Shown piece by piece: positions 54,429 through 62,984 of a stretch of 64,000 bases of DNA. The stretch spans positions 96,485-160,484 of the forward strand of contig NZ_LQBQ01000039.1 of assembly GCF_001507595.1 (NCBI RefSeq). Direction: 5' to 3'. Every line of letters starts with the position of its first letter. Position 1 is the first letter of the stretch. The position numbers and the translations under genes were made by a program. Source of the stretch: Ruegeria marisrubri. GTDB taxonomy: Bacteria; Pseudomonadota; Alphaproteobacteria; Rhodobacterales; Rhodobacteraceae. The notes under the pieces are model-generated. The model saw only the letters and a list, made by a program, of their open reading frames with translations. It was not told the origin of the DNA and searched no databases.

Positions 54429-55586
54429 TCAGGCGTGGGCGGGCTGCTGTTTCATCGCGGCGGCGGCCCGCGCGTATCCTCCGGACGCGCCGTCCACGAA
54501 GTGAACGTGGTCGTCCTGCATGGCCGAGGGCACGAAGCAGGTCATCATCGCCTCTTGCTGGACGTGCATCCCGAACCGGGCCTGTCCCTTTTCCCGGGCG
54601 TCTTCCAGCACTTGCCGGATCTGCGCCAACGTGGATTGATCGCAGTCCAGCGTCATTTTCAAACCATCGTCGAACTTGCGGAAATCGGCGTTGCTGCTGA
54701 CCATGTGCCGGTAGTGGTCGGGGTCGAATGAGCCGAGTCGCATATGGGTCTTGAACAGAGACCAGATGAACAGGTTCTGGGCCAGCAGGAGCAGTTTCTT
54801 CAGCGCCAGGCTGCCGCCCTTGCGGGACACATGCGCGTCGATATCCAGGCCGGGCGGTGGCCAATTGATCGGCGGACCGCCCGGTGGAACGGGATGGCCG
54901 CCGCGCTCCAGCCCCTCGGATATGGCGACGAGGCGCTGCGCAAGCGCGGCGAATTCCTGCTCGGTCGTGTGTTCGGTGGGCTGAACCACCAGCGACACGA
55001 TCTGCCCGCGCTGCGCCCGGCTGTTGGACCAGCGGCAGGAGAGCCCTTCGAGGTCGGGTTGCGTGCCGGGCGCGGCAAGGGGCAAGGTGTAGTCTCCGGC
55101 TTTCATTCGGGCCTCGGCCCAGGCCAGTCCGCCGCCCGAGAACATCGCGTAGTCGACGCCGTCCGACGGCGCGAAACGCGCGACGCGCAGGTCGCGCCCC
55201 GCCGCGCGGATGTCGGCGACCGGGATGACGGCGGCGCGCAGCGAGATATCGAACTCTTCCTGAGCCCAGCGCCGCAATGTCGCCAGACAGGCGCGGCCCA
55301 AAGAGGCGCTTGCCTGGGGTATCGCGAAGGCCGCGCCGTCGCCGCCGAAGACGAAAGGAAACTGTTGCCCTTCCAGCGCGTTGATCATGGCCGCGATCAC
55401 CGCGGCGCCGACCATGTTGACGGTCTTGTAGCGGCCTCGCTCGATCTCGCCGGTCGAATCGACGATGTCCGCGACGCCGACGACCCAATCCTGCGGAACC
55501 GGCTGGAACTGCGCAGGGTCCGCCAGCCGCGCAAAATCGCGCAACGGCGTCAGGTCTTCATAGAATGAATCGTGCCGGTCGCGCAT
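54429..55586 (-). CDS. DUF3095-family protein with nucleotide-cyclase-like N-terminal fold
   Basis: A 385-residue protein of the DUF3095 family. The first ~150 residues read like a class III nucleotide cyclase core: VVGVADIVDSTGEIERGRY (split here after the metal-Asp region), VNMVGAAVIAAMINALE, then FPFVFGGDGAAF, matching the metal-binding Asp and GGDG turn of cyclases. Residues ~150-385 are family-specific. Activity is not established. The start is ATG 55586 with GAGGGGCA just upstream; the frame is open for another 2.4 kb upstream, antisense to the MFS and glycosyltransferase genes, which is not coding. It converges with the transporter operon. Confidence 0.8.
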   Translation of the reverse strand: MRDRHDSFYEDLTPLRDFARLADPAQFQPVPQDWVVGVADIVDSTGEIERGRYKTVNMVGAAVIAAMINALEGQQFPFVFGGDGAAFAIPQASASLGRACLATLRRWAQEEFDISLRAAVIPVADIRAAGRDLRVARFAPSDGVDYAMFSGGGLAWAEARMKAGDYTLPLAAPGTQPDLEGLSCRWSNSRAQRGQIVSLVVQPTEHTTEQEFAALAQRLVAISEGLERGGHPVPPGGPPINWPPPGLDIDAHVSRKGGSLALKKLLLLAQNLFIWSLFKTHMRLGSFDPDHYRHMVSSNADFRKFDDGLKMTLDCDQSTLAQIRQVLEDAREKGQARFGMHVQQEAMMTCFVPSAMQDDHVHFVDGASGGYARAAAAMKQQPAHA

Positions 55587-55724
55587 TGCCCCTCGCAGAT
55601 TTCGAAACCACATTAGAGCGGGAACGGCTGAATTCAGAAACTTGCAACAAACCACACGCGCTTGTGCCCGGCTGCTTAACGTGCGAACCATGCCCGGGAT
55701 TGGGCAATCGGCGAGGCAAGGGCG

Positions 55725-56897
55725 ATGCGGGCAGGCTTGGTGGTATTGTGTCTGGCCTATGTGCTGAGCCAGTTCTTCCGGGCCTTTCTGGCGGTTCTGA
55801 CCGCAGATCTGGGGCGCGACATCGGTGCCGTGCCCGAGGATCTGGCCCATGCCTCGGGGCTTTGGTTCATCACTTTCGCCGCCATGCAGATCCCCGTCGG
55901 CTGGGCGCTGGACCGGATCGGGCCGAGGCGCACCGCCTCGGTTCTGCTGCTGCTGGGTGGCTCGGGTGGCGCGGCGCTGTTCGCGGCGGCGACCGCGCCG
56001 ATCCATGTGAGCTTGGCGATGGTCCTGATCGGGGTGGGATGCTCGCCGGTGCTGATGGCCTCGTATTTCATTTTTGCGCGCGAGTTTCCCCCGGCCAGGT
56101 TCGCCACGCTGGCCGCCGTCATGCTGGGCGTGGGCTCGGTCGGCAATCTGGTTGCCTCGTATCCCACTGCCCTTGCCGTCGAGCTGATCGGGTGGCGGGC
56201 CACGCTTGCCGGGCTGGCCGCGATTTCCGGCGCGGTGGCGGTCGGCATCTGGGCAACCGTGCATGACCCGGAAAAGGCCTCGGGCGATCAGAAAGGGTCG
56301 CTCATCGACCTGCTGAAGGAACCCGCCCTGTGGACGATCCTGCCGCTGATGCTGGTGGCCTATGCGCCGTCCGCCGCGCTGCGCGGGTTGTGGGCGGGGC
56401 CGTATCTGCGGGACGTGTTCGCGCTGGAGACCACGCAGATCGGGCAGGCGACGCTGGTCATGGGCGCGGCGATGATCGCGGGAACCTTTGCCTATGGGCC
56501 GCTCGACCGGCTGTTGGGCACCCGCAAATGGGTCGTGCTGGGCGGCAACGTGCTGGGCGCCGCAGCGCTGGCCCTGTTGTGCCTGTGGATCGACAGGGCG
56601 GTCTGGTCGTCGGTCATTCTGCTGGCGGTCATCGGCTTTCTGGGGGCCTCGTTCCCGGTGGTCATGGCGCATGGGCGGGCCTTCATTCCGGCGCATCTGG
56701 TCGGGCGGGGGGTGACCCTGCTGAACCTCTTCGGGATCGGCGGCGTCGGCATCATGCAGTTCGTCACCGGGCGCATTCACGCGGGATATGCCGACGGTGG
56801 CGCCACGGCGCCCTACATCGCCATTTTCGGCTTTTTTGCGGTCGCGCTTGCTGCCGGCTGCGCGGTATATGTGTTCAGCCGGGACAGTATCGACTGA
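55725..56897 (+). CDS. Major facilitator superfamily transporter
   Basis: A 390-residue protein with 12 predicted membrane helices. It shows the MFS loop pattern GWALDRIGPRRTASVLLL (~ 59-76) between helices 2 and 3 and a similar PLDRLLGTRKWVVLGGN near 259-275. The substrate is unknown. It stands alone between DUF3095 (divergent) and a glycosyltransferase that starts 30 bases after its stop. Confidence 0.85.
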   Translation: MRAGLVVLCLAYVLSQFFRAFLAVLTADLGRDIGAVPEDLAHASGLWFITFAAMQIPVGWALDRIGPRRTASVLLLLGGSGGAALFAAATAPIHVSLAMVLIGVGCSPVLMASYFIFAREFPPARFATLAAVMLGVGSVGNLVASYPTALAVELIGWRATLAGLAAISGAVAVGIWATVHDPEKASGDQKGSLIDLLKEPALWTILPLMLVAYAPSAALRGLWAGPYLRDVFALETTQIGQATLVMGAAMIAGTFAYGPLDRLLGTRKWVVLGGNVLGAAALALLCLWIDRAVWSSVILLAVIGFLGASFPVVMAHGRAFIPAHLVGRGVTLLNLFGIGGVGIMQFVTGRIHAGYADGGATAPYIAIFGFFAVALAAGCAVYVFSRDSID

Positions 56898-56927
56898 GGC
56901 CCACCGGATCGGCGACAGGAGAAGAAC

Positions 56928-57962
56928 TTGAAAGACGCGCGGGTCATCGCTCCGAATCTGAAACGCCGCCTGTCGGGGGTGACGGCGACGATCGCGCGGT
57001 TGGTGCCGTTGCAGAACAGGTGGATCGAGATCGCGGCCACGGGGCCGGGCCTGCCGGCTGACATCCCGCATATCCCTTTGTGGAAGATCCCTCTGCTGCC
57101 GCGCGGGAAGCTGCGGGTCTGGCACGCGCGGCGCAATACCGAGATGCTGCTGGGCCTGATCCTGCGCCACCTGTTCCGCATGAGGCTGAAGCTGCTGTTC
57201 ACCAGCGCCTCGCAACGGGCGCATACGGGCTATACCAAGTGGCTGATCGGCAGGATGGACGCGGTGGTGGCGACCTCGCGCAAGACGGCCGGGTATCTTG
57301 AGCGGGACGCGCAGGTGATCATGCACGGGATCAACCTGCGGGATTTCACCCCGCCGCAGGACAAGGCGGCGCTGCGCGAAAAGCTGGGGCTGCCCGACGG
57401 GCTGCTGCTGGGCTGCTACGGGCGCATCCGGCACCAGAAGGGCACCGACGCCTTCGTGGATGCGATGATCGGGCTGTGCGGGCAGTTCGATGACGTGACG
57501 GGCATCGTCATGGGGCGGGCCACGGAAAAGCATGTGGGCTTTCTGAACGATCTGAAGGCCAAGGTGGCCGAGGCCGGCCTGTCCGACCGCATCCTGTTCA
57601 TGCCCGAGGTCACGGTGGACAAGATCGCGGAATGGTATCAGGTGCTGGACCTGTTCATCGCGCCGCAGCGGTGGGAGGGGTTCGGCCTGACGCCGCTGGA
57701 GGCGATGGCCTGTGGCGTGCCGGTGGTGGCCACGGATGTGGGGGCGTTTTCCGAGATCGTGACCGACCCGTCGCTGGGCCGGGTGGTGCCGCCGGGTGAC
57801 GTTCCGGCGCTGACGGCGGCTGCGGCGGCGATGCTGGCCGATCGCGATTCCCTTTCCGGCGCCGGCGTGGCCGCGCGCGCCCATGTCGAACGCCATTTCG
57901 ACATCGAGGGCGAGGCACGGGCGCTGGTCGAGCTGTATCAGGGCCTTCTCGACGCGGGCTGA
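56928..57962 (+). CDS. Glycosyltransferase family 4 (LpcC/mannosyltransferase-like)
   Basis: A 344-residue GT-B glycosyltransferase. The start is TTG 56928, chosen because AGGAGAAGAAC is upstream. The C-terminal GT1 domain has LLGCYGRIRHQKGTDAFVDAM (split at H) near 160-180 and the donor-binding EGFGLTPLEAMACGVPVV near 249-266 with the EX7E pair. It resembles LPS-core mannosyltransferases such as LpcC of rhizobia. It is cytoplasmic or membrane-associated. The acceptor cannot be determined from sequence. Confidence 0.85.
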   Translation: MKDARVIAPNLKRRLSGVTATIARLVPLQNRWIEIAATGPGLPADIPHIPLWKIPLLPRGKLRVWHARRNTEMLLGLILRHLFRMRLKLLFTSASQRAHTGYTKWLIGRMDAVVATSRKTAGYLERDAQVIMHGINLRDFTPPQDKAALREKLGLPDGLLLGCYGRIRHQKGTDAFVDAMIGLCGQFDDVTGIVMGRATEKHVGFLNDLKAKVAEAGLSDRILFMPEVTVDKIAEWYQVLDLFIAPQRWEGFGLTPLEAMACGVPVVATDVGAFSEIVTDPSLGRVVPPGDVPALTAAAAAMLADRDSLSGAGVAARAHVERHFDIEGEARALVELYQGLLDAG

Positions 57963-58075
57963 GACACCGCGCCACGCCCGAAATCGGGCAGATTGCGGCA
58001 ATCAGGCCCCCCGCCCCCCTTTTTTCTTTCGCAAAGGGTGCTATGAACGCGCGTCCTTAACGTAGGAGACTAGAC

Positions 58076-59098
58076 ATGGGCTATCGCGTCGTCGTCGTCG
58101 GCGCCACGGGCAACGTGGGCCGCGAAATGCTGAACATCCTGGCCGAGCGCCAGTTCCCGGTTGACGAAATCGCCGCTCTGGCGAGCCGTCGGTCGCTGGG
58201 CACCGAGGTCAGCTTTGGCGACAAGACACTCAAGACCCAGGATCTGGACACCTTCGATTTCACCGGCTGGGACATGGCGCTGTTCGCCGTGGGGTCGGCC
58301 GCGACCAAGGATTACGCCCCCAAGGCGGCGGCCGCGGGCTGCGTGGTGATCGACAACTCGTCGCTCTATCGCTACGATCCCGAGATCCCGCTGATCGTTC
58401 CGGAAGTGAACCCGCAGGCGATCCACGACTACAAGAACAAGAACATCATCGCCAACCCCAACTGCTCGACCGCGCAGATGGTGGTGGCGCTCAAGCCGCT
58501 GCATGACCGTGCGAAGATCAAGCGCGTCGTGGTCTCGACCTACCAGTCGGTGTCGGGCGCCGGCAAGGAAGGCATGGACGAGCTGTGGGACCAGACCAAG
58601 GCCGTCTACAACCCGATCAACGAGGTCGAACCGAAGAAGTTCCAGAAACAGATCGCCTTCAACGTCATCCCGCATATCGACGTCTTCATGGAGGACGGTT
58701 CCACCAAGGAAGAGTGGAAGATGGTGGTCGAGACCAAGAAGATCGTCGATCCCTCGATCAAGGTCACCGCGACCTGCGTGCGGGTGCCGGTCTTCGTCGG
58801 CCATTCCGAGGCGATCAACATCGAGTTCGAGGAATTCCTGGACGAGGACGAGGCCCGCGACATCCTGCGCGAATCGCCCGGCATCATGGTGATCGACAAG
58901 CGCGAGTCCGGCGGCTACGTCACGCCGGTGGAATGCGTGGGCGATTTCGCCACCTTCATCAGCCGCATCCGTCAGGACGCCACCGTCGAGAACGGCCTGA
59001 ACCTGTGGTGCGTGTCGGACAATCTGCGCAAGGGCGCGGCGCTGAACGCGGTTCAGATCGCCGAGCTGCTGGGCCGCGAGGTTCTGAAGAAAGGCTGA
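58076..59098 (+). CDS. asd: Aspartate-semialdehyde dehydrogenase
   Basis: A 340-residue enzyme reducing aspartyl phosphate to aspartate semialdehyde with NADPH, for lysine, threonine, methionine and cell-wall diaminopimelate. The NADP motif is GATGNVGREML (~ 9-19), and the nucleophile C130 lies in NPNCSTAQM. A second family segment, SVSGAGKEGMDEL, is near 160-172. It is a single gene with an intrinsic terminator 25 bases beyond the stop. Confidence 0.96.
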   Translation: MGYRVVVVGATGNVGREMLNILAERQFPVDEIAALASRRSLGTEVSFGDKTLKTQDLDTFDFTGWDMALFAVGSAATKDYAPKAAAAGCVVIDNSSLYRYDPEIPLIVPEVNPQAIHDYKNKNIIANPNCSTAQMVVALKPLHDRAKIKRVVVSTYQSVSGAGKEGMDELWDQTKAVYNPINEVEPKKFQKQIAFNVIPHIDVFMEDGSTKEEWKMVVETKKIVDPSIKVTATCVRVPVFVGHSEAINIEFEEFLDEDEARDILRESPGIMVIDKRESGGYVTPVECVGDFATFISRIRQDATVENGLNLWCVSDNLRKGAALNAVQIAELLGREVLKKG

Positions 59099-59122
59099 GA
59101 CAGGCCGGACGGAAACGAAAAA

Positions 59123-59146
59123 GGCGCCCCGTGGGGCGCCTTTTTT
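59123..59146. terminator. Bidirectional intrinsic terminator between asd and carbonic anhydrase
   Basis: GGCGCCC-CGTG-GGGCGCC followed by TTTTTT on the plus strand, and preceded by AAAAA so that the minus strand also has a T-run. It ends both asd (plus) and the convergent carbonic anhydrase gene (minus). Confidence 0.9.
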
Positions 59147-59167
59147 GTCTCTGGCATCTGATGCTGC

Positions 59168-59818
59168 TCAGACCTCGTGGAACTTCCCGGTTGCCGGGTC
59201 GTAACATTCCAGCCCGCCCTCTCCGATATCGGTCCACAGCCCGTGCAGGCTGAGCTCTCCCTCCTTCACGGCGCTTTCGACGAAGGGGAAGGTCATCAGG
59301 TTCTCCAGCGAGGCGACGACCGCCTGCCGCTCGAACTGGCGGGCCTGTTCGGCGCTGTCCTCGATGCCCGCGACCGTTTCGAACTTGGGCTTGAGGACAT
59401 CCATCCAGCGTCCGACAAAGCTTTCCTTGGCTTCCAGTTGCGGGGCATTGCCCTTGCACATGTCGATGCAGCCCTGCACGCCGCCGCATTGCGAATGGCC
59501 CAGAACGATCAGGTGGGCCACTTTCAGGGCCGTCACCGCGTATTCGATCGCGGCGCTGGTGCCGTGGCGCGCGTCGTCCTGCTCGTAGGGCGGCACGAGG
59601 TTGGCGATGTTTCGGTGAATGAAGAACTCGCCCTGGTCAGCGCCGAAGATCGAGGTGACATGCACCCGGCTGTCGCAGCAGGAAATCACCATCGCGCGGG
59701 GGCGTTGCCCCTCGGTCGCAAGCCGCTTGTACCACGCCTTGTTTTCCGAATAGGTCGTGGCCTTCCAGCCGTGATACCGTTGCACCAGGTAGCTTGGCAG
59801 AGGTCGCGCAAATTCCAT
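59168..59818 (-). CDS. Beta-class carbonic anhydrase
   Basis: A 216-residue zinc enzyme interconverting CO2 and bicarbonate. Zinc ligands are C48 in CCDSR (with the D49-R51 dyad), H108 and C111 in GHSQCGG. ATG 59818 is used, with GGGGACACAGGA before it; the longer frame to 59902 has no better site. It converges with asd across a shared terminator. Confidence 0.94.
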   Translation of the reverse strand: MEFARPLPSYLVQRYHGWKATTYSENKAWYKRLATEGQRPRAMVISCCDSRVHVTSIFGADQGEFFIHRNIANLVPPYEQDDARHGTSAAIEYAVTALKVAHLIVLGHSQCGGVQGCIDMCKGNAPQLEAKESFVGRWMDVLKPKFETVAGIEDSAEQARQFERQAVVASLENLMTFPFVESAVKEGELSLHGLWTDIGEGGLECYDPATGKFHEV

Positions 59819-59964
59819 TCCTGTGTCCCCGCAGTTTTCGCTCCGTCGCTCATTTATTCCGAATTGCGGGAAAATTCGAGACATTATCTGCCCTCGCAGC
59901 AACCTTTTGCGAAGAATTGCGGTGTCAGGATGCCCCTGTACCGTGGGGGTGCGCAGAAATTGGG

Positions 59965-60354
59965 GTGAAGGGTGTGGAGAAAGTTGTCACGCTTGATCAG
60001 AAGGAATCCGTGCGTCTGGATGCGGACCGGTTGGGGGCCTTGGTCGGCCAACTGGGTGATCGCAACGCAGAGGAAGTGGTGTGCCGGGCCATCGAGGAAC
60101 TGGCGGTGCGGCTGTCCAATTGCGACCGGATGTGGCGCCGGCAGGATTGGGTCGGCCTGCGCAAGAGCGCGCGGTCGCTGGTGGCGATCGCCGAGCAGAT
60201 CGGGATGAGCGCGCTGGCGCGGGTTGCGAATGACGTGACCGGCGCGGTGGATTCGGGCGATCACGTCGCCGCCAGCGCGACGCTGTTTCGCCTGATCCGG
60301 GTCGGCGAGCGATCACTTGCCGCGGTCTGGGATCAGCAGGACCTGTCGATCTGA
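59965..60354 (+). CDS. Small hypothetical protein, possible degenerate Hpt-like helical bundle
   Basis: About 129 residues, all helical. The middle segment (LRKSARSLVAIAEQIGMSALARVAND, split after I) resembles a histidine phosphotransfer domain, in which HxLKGxA...LG is typical. The His that would be phosphorylated is absent: WVGLRKSARSL has no His. It may be a pseudo-Hpt or an unrelated bundle. The start is uncertain: GTG 59965 and GTG 59974 have poor sites, whereas GTG 60010 has AAGGA 4 bases upstream. The leucyl aminopeptidase gene starts 63 bases later on the same strand. Confidence 0.55.
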   Translation: MKGVEKVVTLDQKESVRLDADRLGALVGQLGDRNAEEVVCRAIEELAVRLSNCDRMWRRQDWVGLRKSARSLVAIAEQIGMSALARVANDVTGAVDSGDHVAASATLFRLIRVGERSLAAVWDQQDLSI

Positions 60355-60417
60355 CGGGGGTTGCAGGCGCGGGGCCGAAGGGTAGTCTGGGCGCGACCAG
60401 ACAGAGGTGACCTGCCC

Positions 60418-61800
60418 ATGACACTGACCTTCGCCGCGCCCTCGGACGGCGCGATCCCCCTGCATGTGATTGACCGGACCGGCCTGGATGCGTGGCTGGA
60501 GAGCCAGTCGCCCGAGATTGGGTCCTGGGTTCAGGCAAACGGGTTCACGGGGGCCTTGGGACAGACCCTGTTGATCCCCGGCCGGGATGGCGCACCGGAA
60601 TGCGCGTTGGCGGGATACGGGAAGGCGTCCGATCGGGCGCGGAAGCGTTTTCCGCTGGCGGCGGCGGCGCAGGCGTTGCCGAAAGGCACCTACCGGATTG
60701 CCTCGGGTGTCGCGCAAGAGGCGCTGGAGGTCGAGGCGCTGGGCTGGCTGCTGACCGGCTATGCCTATGGCCGCTACAAGTCCCAGTCCGGGGCCAAGGC
60801 GCAACTGGTCGCACCGGAGGGAGTGGAGGCCGCGCGGATCGAGGTGCTGGCGCAGGCCGAGGCCCTGATCCGCGATCTGGTCAACACGCCCGCCGCCGAC
60901 ATGGGGCCGGGCGAGTTGCAGGCCGCCGCCGAGGACCTGGCCAGGGAATTCGGGGCCTCTTGCGAAACCATCGCCGGTGACGATCTGCTGGAGGCCAACC
61001 TGCCGATGATCCATGCGGTCGGGCGCGCGGCAGATCGCGCGCCCCGGCTGATCGAGATGAACTGGGGGCAATCGGGGCCCAAGCTGACGCTGGTCGGCAA
61101 GGGTGTCTGTTTCGACACTGGCGGGCTGGACCTGAAACCCGCCGTCGCGATGGGCCTGATGAAAAAGGACATGGGCGGTGCGGCGAATGTACTGGGGCTG
61201 GCGCGGATGATCATGGCGCTGAACCTGCCGCTGAAACTGCGCGTGCTGATCCCGGCGGTCGAGAACTCGGTCTCGGGCAACGCCTTTCGCCCCGGCGACA
61301 TCCTGACCTCGCGCAAGGGGCTGACGGTCGAGGTCAACAACACCGACGCCGAGGGGCGGCTGGTGCTGGCCGACGCGCTGGCGCTGGCGGATGAAGGGGC
61401 GCCGGATCTGGTGATTTCGATGGCGACGCTGACCGGCGCGGCGCGGGTGGCCGTGGGGGCCGATCTGGCCCCGTTCTACGCCGATGACGACGAGGCCGCG
61501 CTGGCGCTGGGCCGGGCCGCGGCACGGATGGTCGATCCGATCTGGCGGATGCCGTTCCATGAACCCTACGAGGCGATGATCGAACCGGGGATCGCGGATC
61601 TGGACAACGCGCCGTCGGGCGGCTTTGCGGGGTCGATCACGGCGGCCCTGTTCCTGCGCCGCTTCGTGACCCAGAGCGCCTATGTGCATTTCGACATCTA
61701 TTCCTGGCAGCGGGCCAAAGAACCGGGCCGCAGCAAGGGCGGGCTGGGGCAGGGGCCGCGGGCAATTCTCGGGGCTTTGCCGGAATTGCTGAAGCTATGA
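60418..61800 (+). CDS. Leucyl aminopeptidase, M17 family
   Basis: A 460-residue cytosolic metallo-aminopeptidase. The signature NTDAEGRLVL is at 308-317, and metal-site residues include K228 (VGKGVCFDTGG), D233 and D251. ATG 60418 is chosen over the open frame to 60361 since CAGAGGTGACC precedes it. It ends in a 4-base overlap with the NlpC/P60 gene, a pairing often seen in alphaproteobacteria. Confidence 0.93.
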   Translation: MTLTFAAPSDGAIPLHVIDRTGLDAWLESQSPEIGSWVQANGFTGALGQTLLIPGRDGAPECALAGYGKASDRARKRFPLAAAAQALPKGTYRIASGVAQEALEVEALGWLLTGYAYGRYKSQSGAKAQLVAPEGVEAARIEVLAQAEALIRDLVNTPAADMGPGELQAAAEDLAREFGASCETIAGDDLLEANLPMIHAVGRAADRAPRLIEMNWGQSGPKLTLVGKGVCFDTGGLDLKPAVAMGLMKKDMGGAANVLGLARMIMALNLPLKLRVLIPAVENSVSGNAFRPGDILTSRKGLTVEVNNTDAEGRLVLADALALADEGAPDLVISMATLTGAARVAVGADLAPFYADDDEAALALGRAAARMVDPIWRMPFHEPYEAMIEPGIADLDNAPSGGFAGSITAALFLRRFVTQSAYVHFDIYSWQRAKEPGRSKGGLGQGPRAILGALPELLKL

Positions 61801-62534
61801 CAAGGCGCCAGATCACCGTCCCCGTCGTCGATCTGCTGCGCGCGCCCGGTGGGCCGCGCGACCGGCAATTGCTTTTCGGCGACACGGTCCGCGTCATCGA
61901 AGAGCGCGAGGGCATGAGCCGGCTGGTCGCCGACAAGGATGGCTATTCCGGCTGGGTGCCCGCGGATGTGCTTGGCCCGGTGACCGAGGCGACGCATTGG
62001 GTCAGCGCAGCGGCGACGCATGTCTATGCGCGGCCCGACATGAAAAGCCCCGACCGCATGTCGCTGAGTTTCGGCAGCCGGATCGCGGTGCAGTCTGAAT
62101 CGGATACCTTCGTGGAAACCGGTCAGGGGTTCATTCCCAAGGTGCATGTCCAGCCCGAAGGCATTGTGATGACAGATCCGGTCTCGGTGGCCGAACTGTT
62201 CCTGGGAACGCCCTACCTGTGGGGCGGCAACAGCCGGTTCGGGCTGGATTGCTCGGGACTGGTGCAGGCGGCGCTTCTGGCCTGCGGTTGCCCCTGCCCC
62301 GGCGACAGTGGCGATCAGGAGGCGGCACTTGGCACCGCCCTGCCGCCGGGCAGCGCGCCACGACGGGGGGATCTGCTATTCTGGAAAGGCCATGTGGCCT
62401 GGGTGGCGGACCCGCAGACCCTGCTGCATGCCAATGCCTGGCACATGGCGGTGCAATTCGAGCCGCTGGAGGCCGCGATCGAACGCATCGCCGCGCAGGG
62501 CGACGGGCCGGTCACCGCGCACAAAAGGCTCTAG
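61797..62534 (+). CDS. NlpC/P60-family cell-wall endopeptidase with SH3-like N-terminus
   Basis: A 245-residue cysteine peptidase. Residues ~5-120 hold two SH3-like repeats (VDLLRAPGGPRDRQLLFGD, then THVYARPDMKSPDR). The NlpC/P60 domain covers ~128-240 with C152 in LDCSGLVQ, H199 in GHVAWV and H211 in HANAWH as the catalytic set. Such enzymes cut gamma-D-Glu-diaminopimelate bonds in peptidoglycan peptides. No signal peptide is seen, suggesting a recycling role in the cytoplasm. Its stop codon shares the CTAG tetranucleotide with the convergent DUF2794 gene. Confidence 0.88.
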   Translation: MTRRQITVPVVDLLRAPGGPRDRQLLFGDTVRVIEEREGMSRLVADKDGYSGWVPADVLGPVTEATHWVSAAATHVYARPDMKSPDRMSLSFGSRIAVQSESDTFVETGQGFIPKVHVQPEGIVMTDPVSVAELFLGTPYLWGGNSRFGLDCSGLVQAALLACGCPCPGDSGDQEAALGTALPPGSAPRRGDLLFWKGHVAWVADPQTLLHANAWHMAVQFEPLEAAIERIAAQGDGPVTAHKRL

Positions 62535-62881
62535 TCAGGGTCCACGGACCGGATCAGCTTGCGCTCGAGCACCCGCAGAACCGTGCGCAGGTCGTGGCCG
62601 CGCTTGAGAATGCGCCCGTCCATGCCGACGACCGAATACATGCCCTGCCGCTGGCGCAGCTTGGGGTTCTTTTCGATCCGGTAGAGCGGATGTTCCGCCG
62701 TTCTGCGGAAAACCGAGAACACGGCCATGTCGCGCAGGTTCGAGATGCCGTAGTCGCGCCACTCTCCTGCCGCCACCATCCGGCCATAGACAGAGAGGAT
62801 CAAGGACAACTCGCGCCGGTCGAACGCGACCTGCATCTGGGCCGGGCCCGCCGTGAACGGGCTGGGAGGCTGCATGTTCAT
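62531..62881 (-). CDS. DUF2794 protein
   Basis: A 116-residue protein of a family restricted to alphaproteobacteria, function unknown. Recognisable segments are MVAAGEWRDYGISNLRDMAVFS-type wording (~ 33-54) and RIEKNPKLRQRQGMYSVVG near 64-82, then GRILKRGHDL. The start is ATG 62881; an internal ATG at 62875 is possible. It overlaps the end of the convergent NlpC gene by 4 bases (shared CTAG). Its gene follows imuB on the same strand after 103 bases. Confidence 0.85.
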   Translation of the reverse strand: MNMQPPSPFTAGPAQMQVAFDRRELSLILSVYGRMVAAGEWRDYGISNLRDMAVFSVFRRTAEHPLYRIEKNPKLRQRQGMYSVVGMDGRILKRGHDLRTVLRVLERKLIRSVDPD

Positions 62882-62984
62882 GACCCAAGCCTTGCCGCAT
62901 TTTTTTGCCAAATCAAGCCCGATGCGCGCAGATCGCCGGCAGTTGAGGCGTTGCGAGCACGCCCCGAACCGCCGGCGCCGGGGG

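Noticed and set aside
54429..58001. A 1190-codon open minus-strand frame
   Set aside because: Only its last 385 codons (DUF3095) read as protein. The rest is antisense to the well-supported MFS and glycosyltransferase genes and is open because of G+C-rich codon use.
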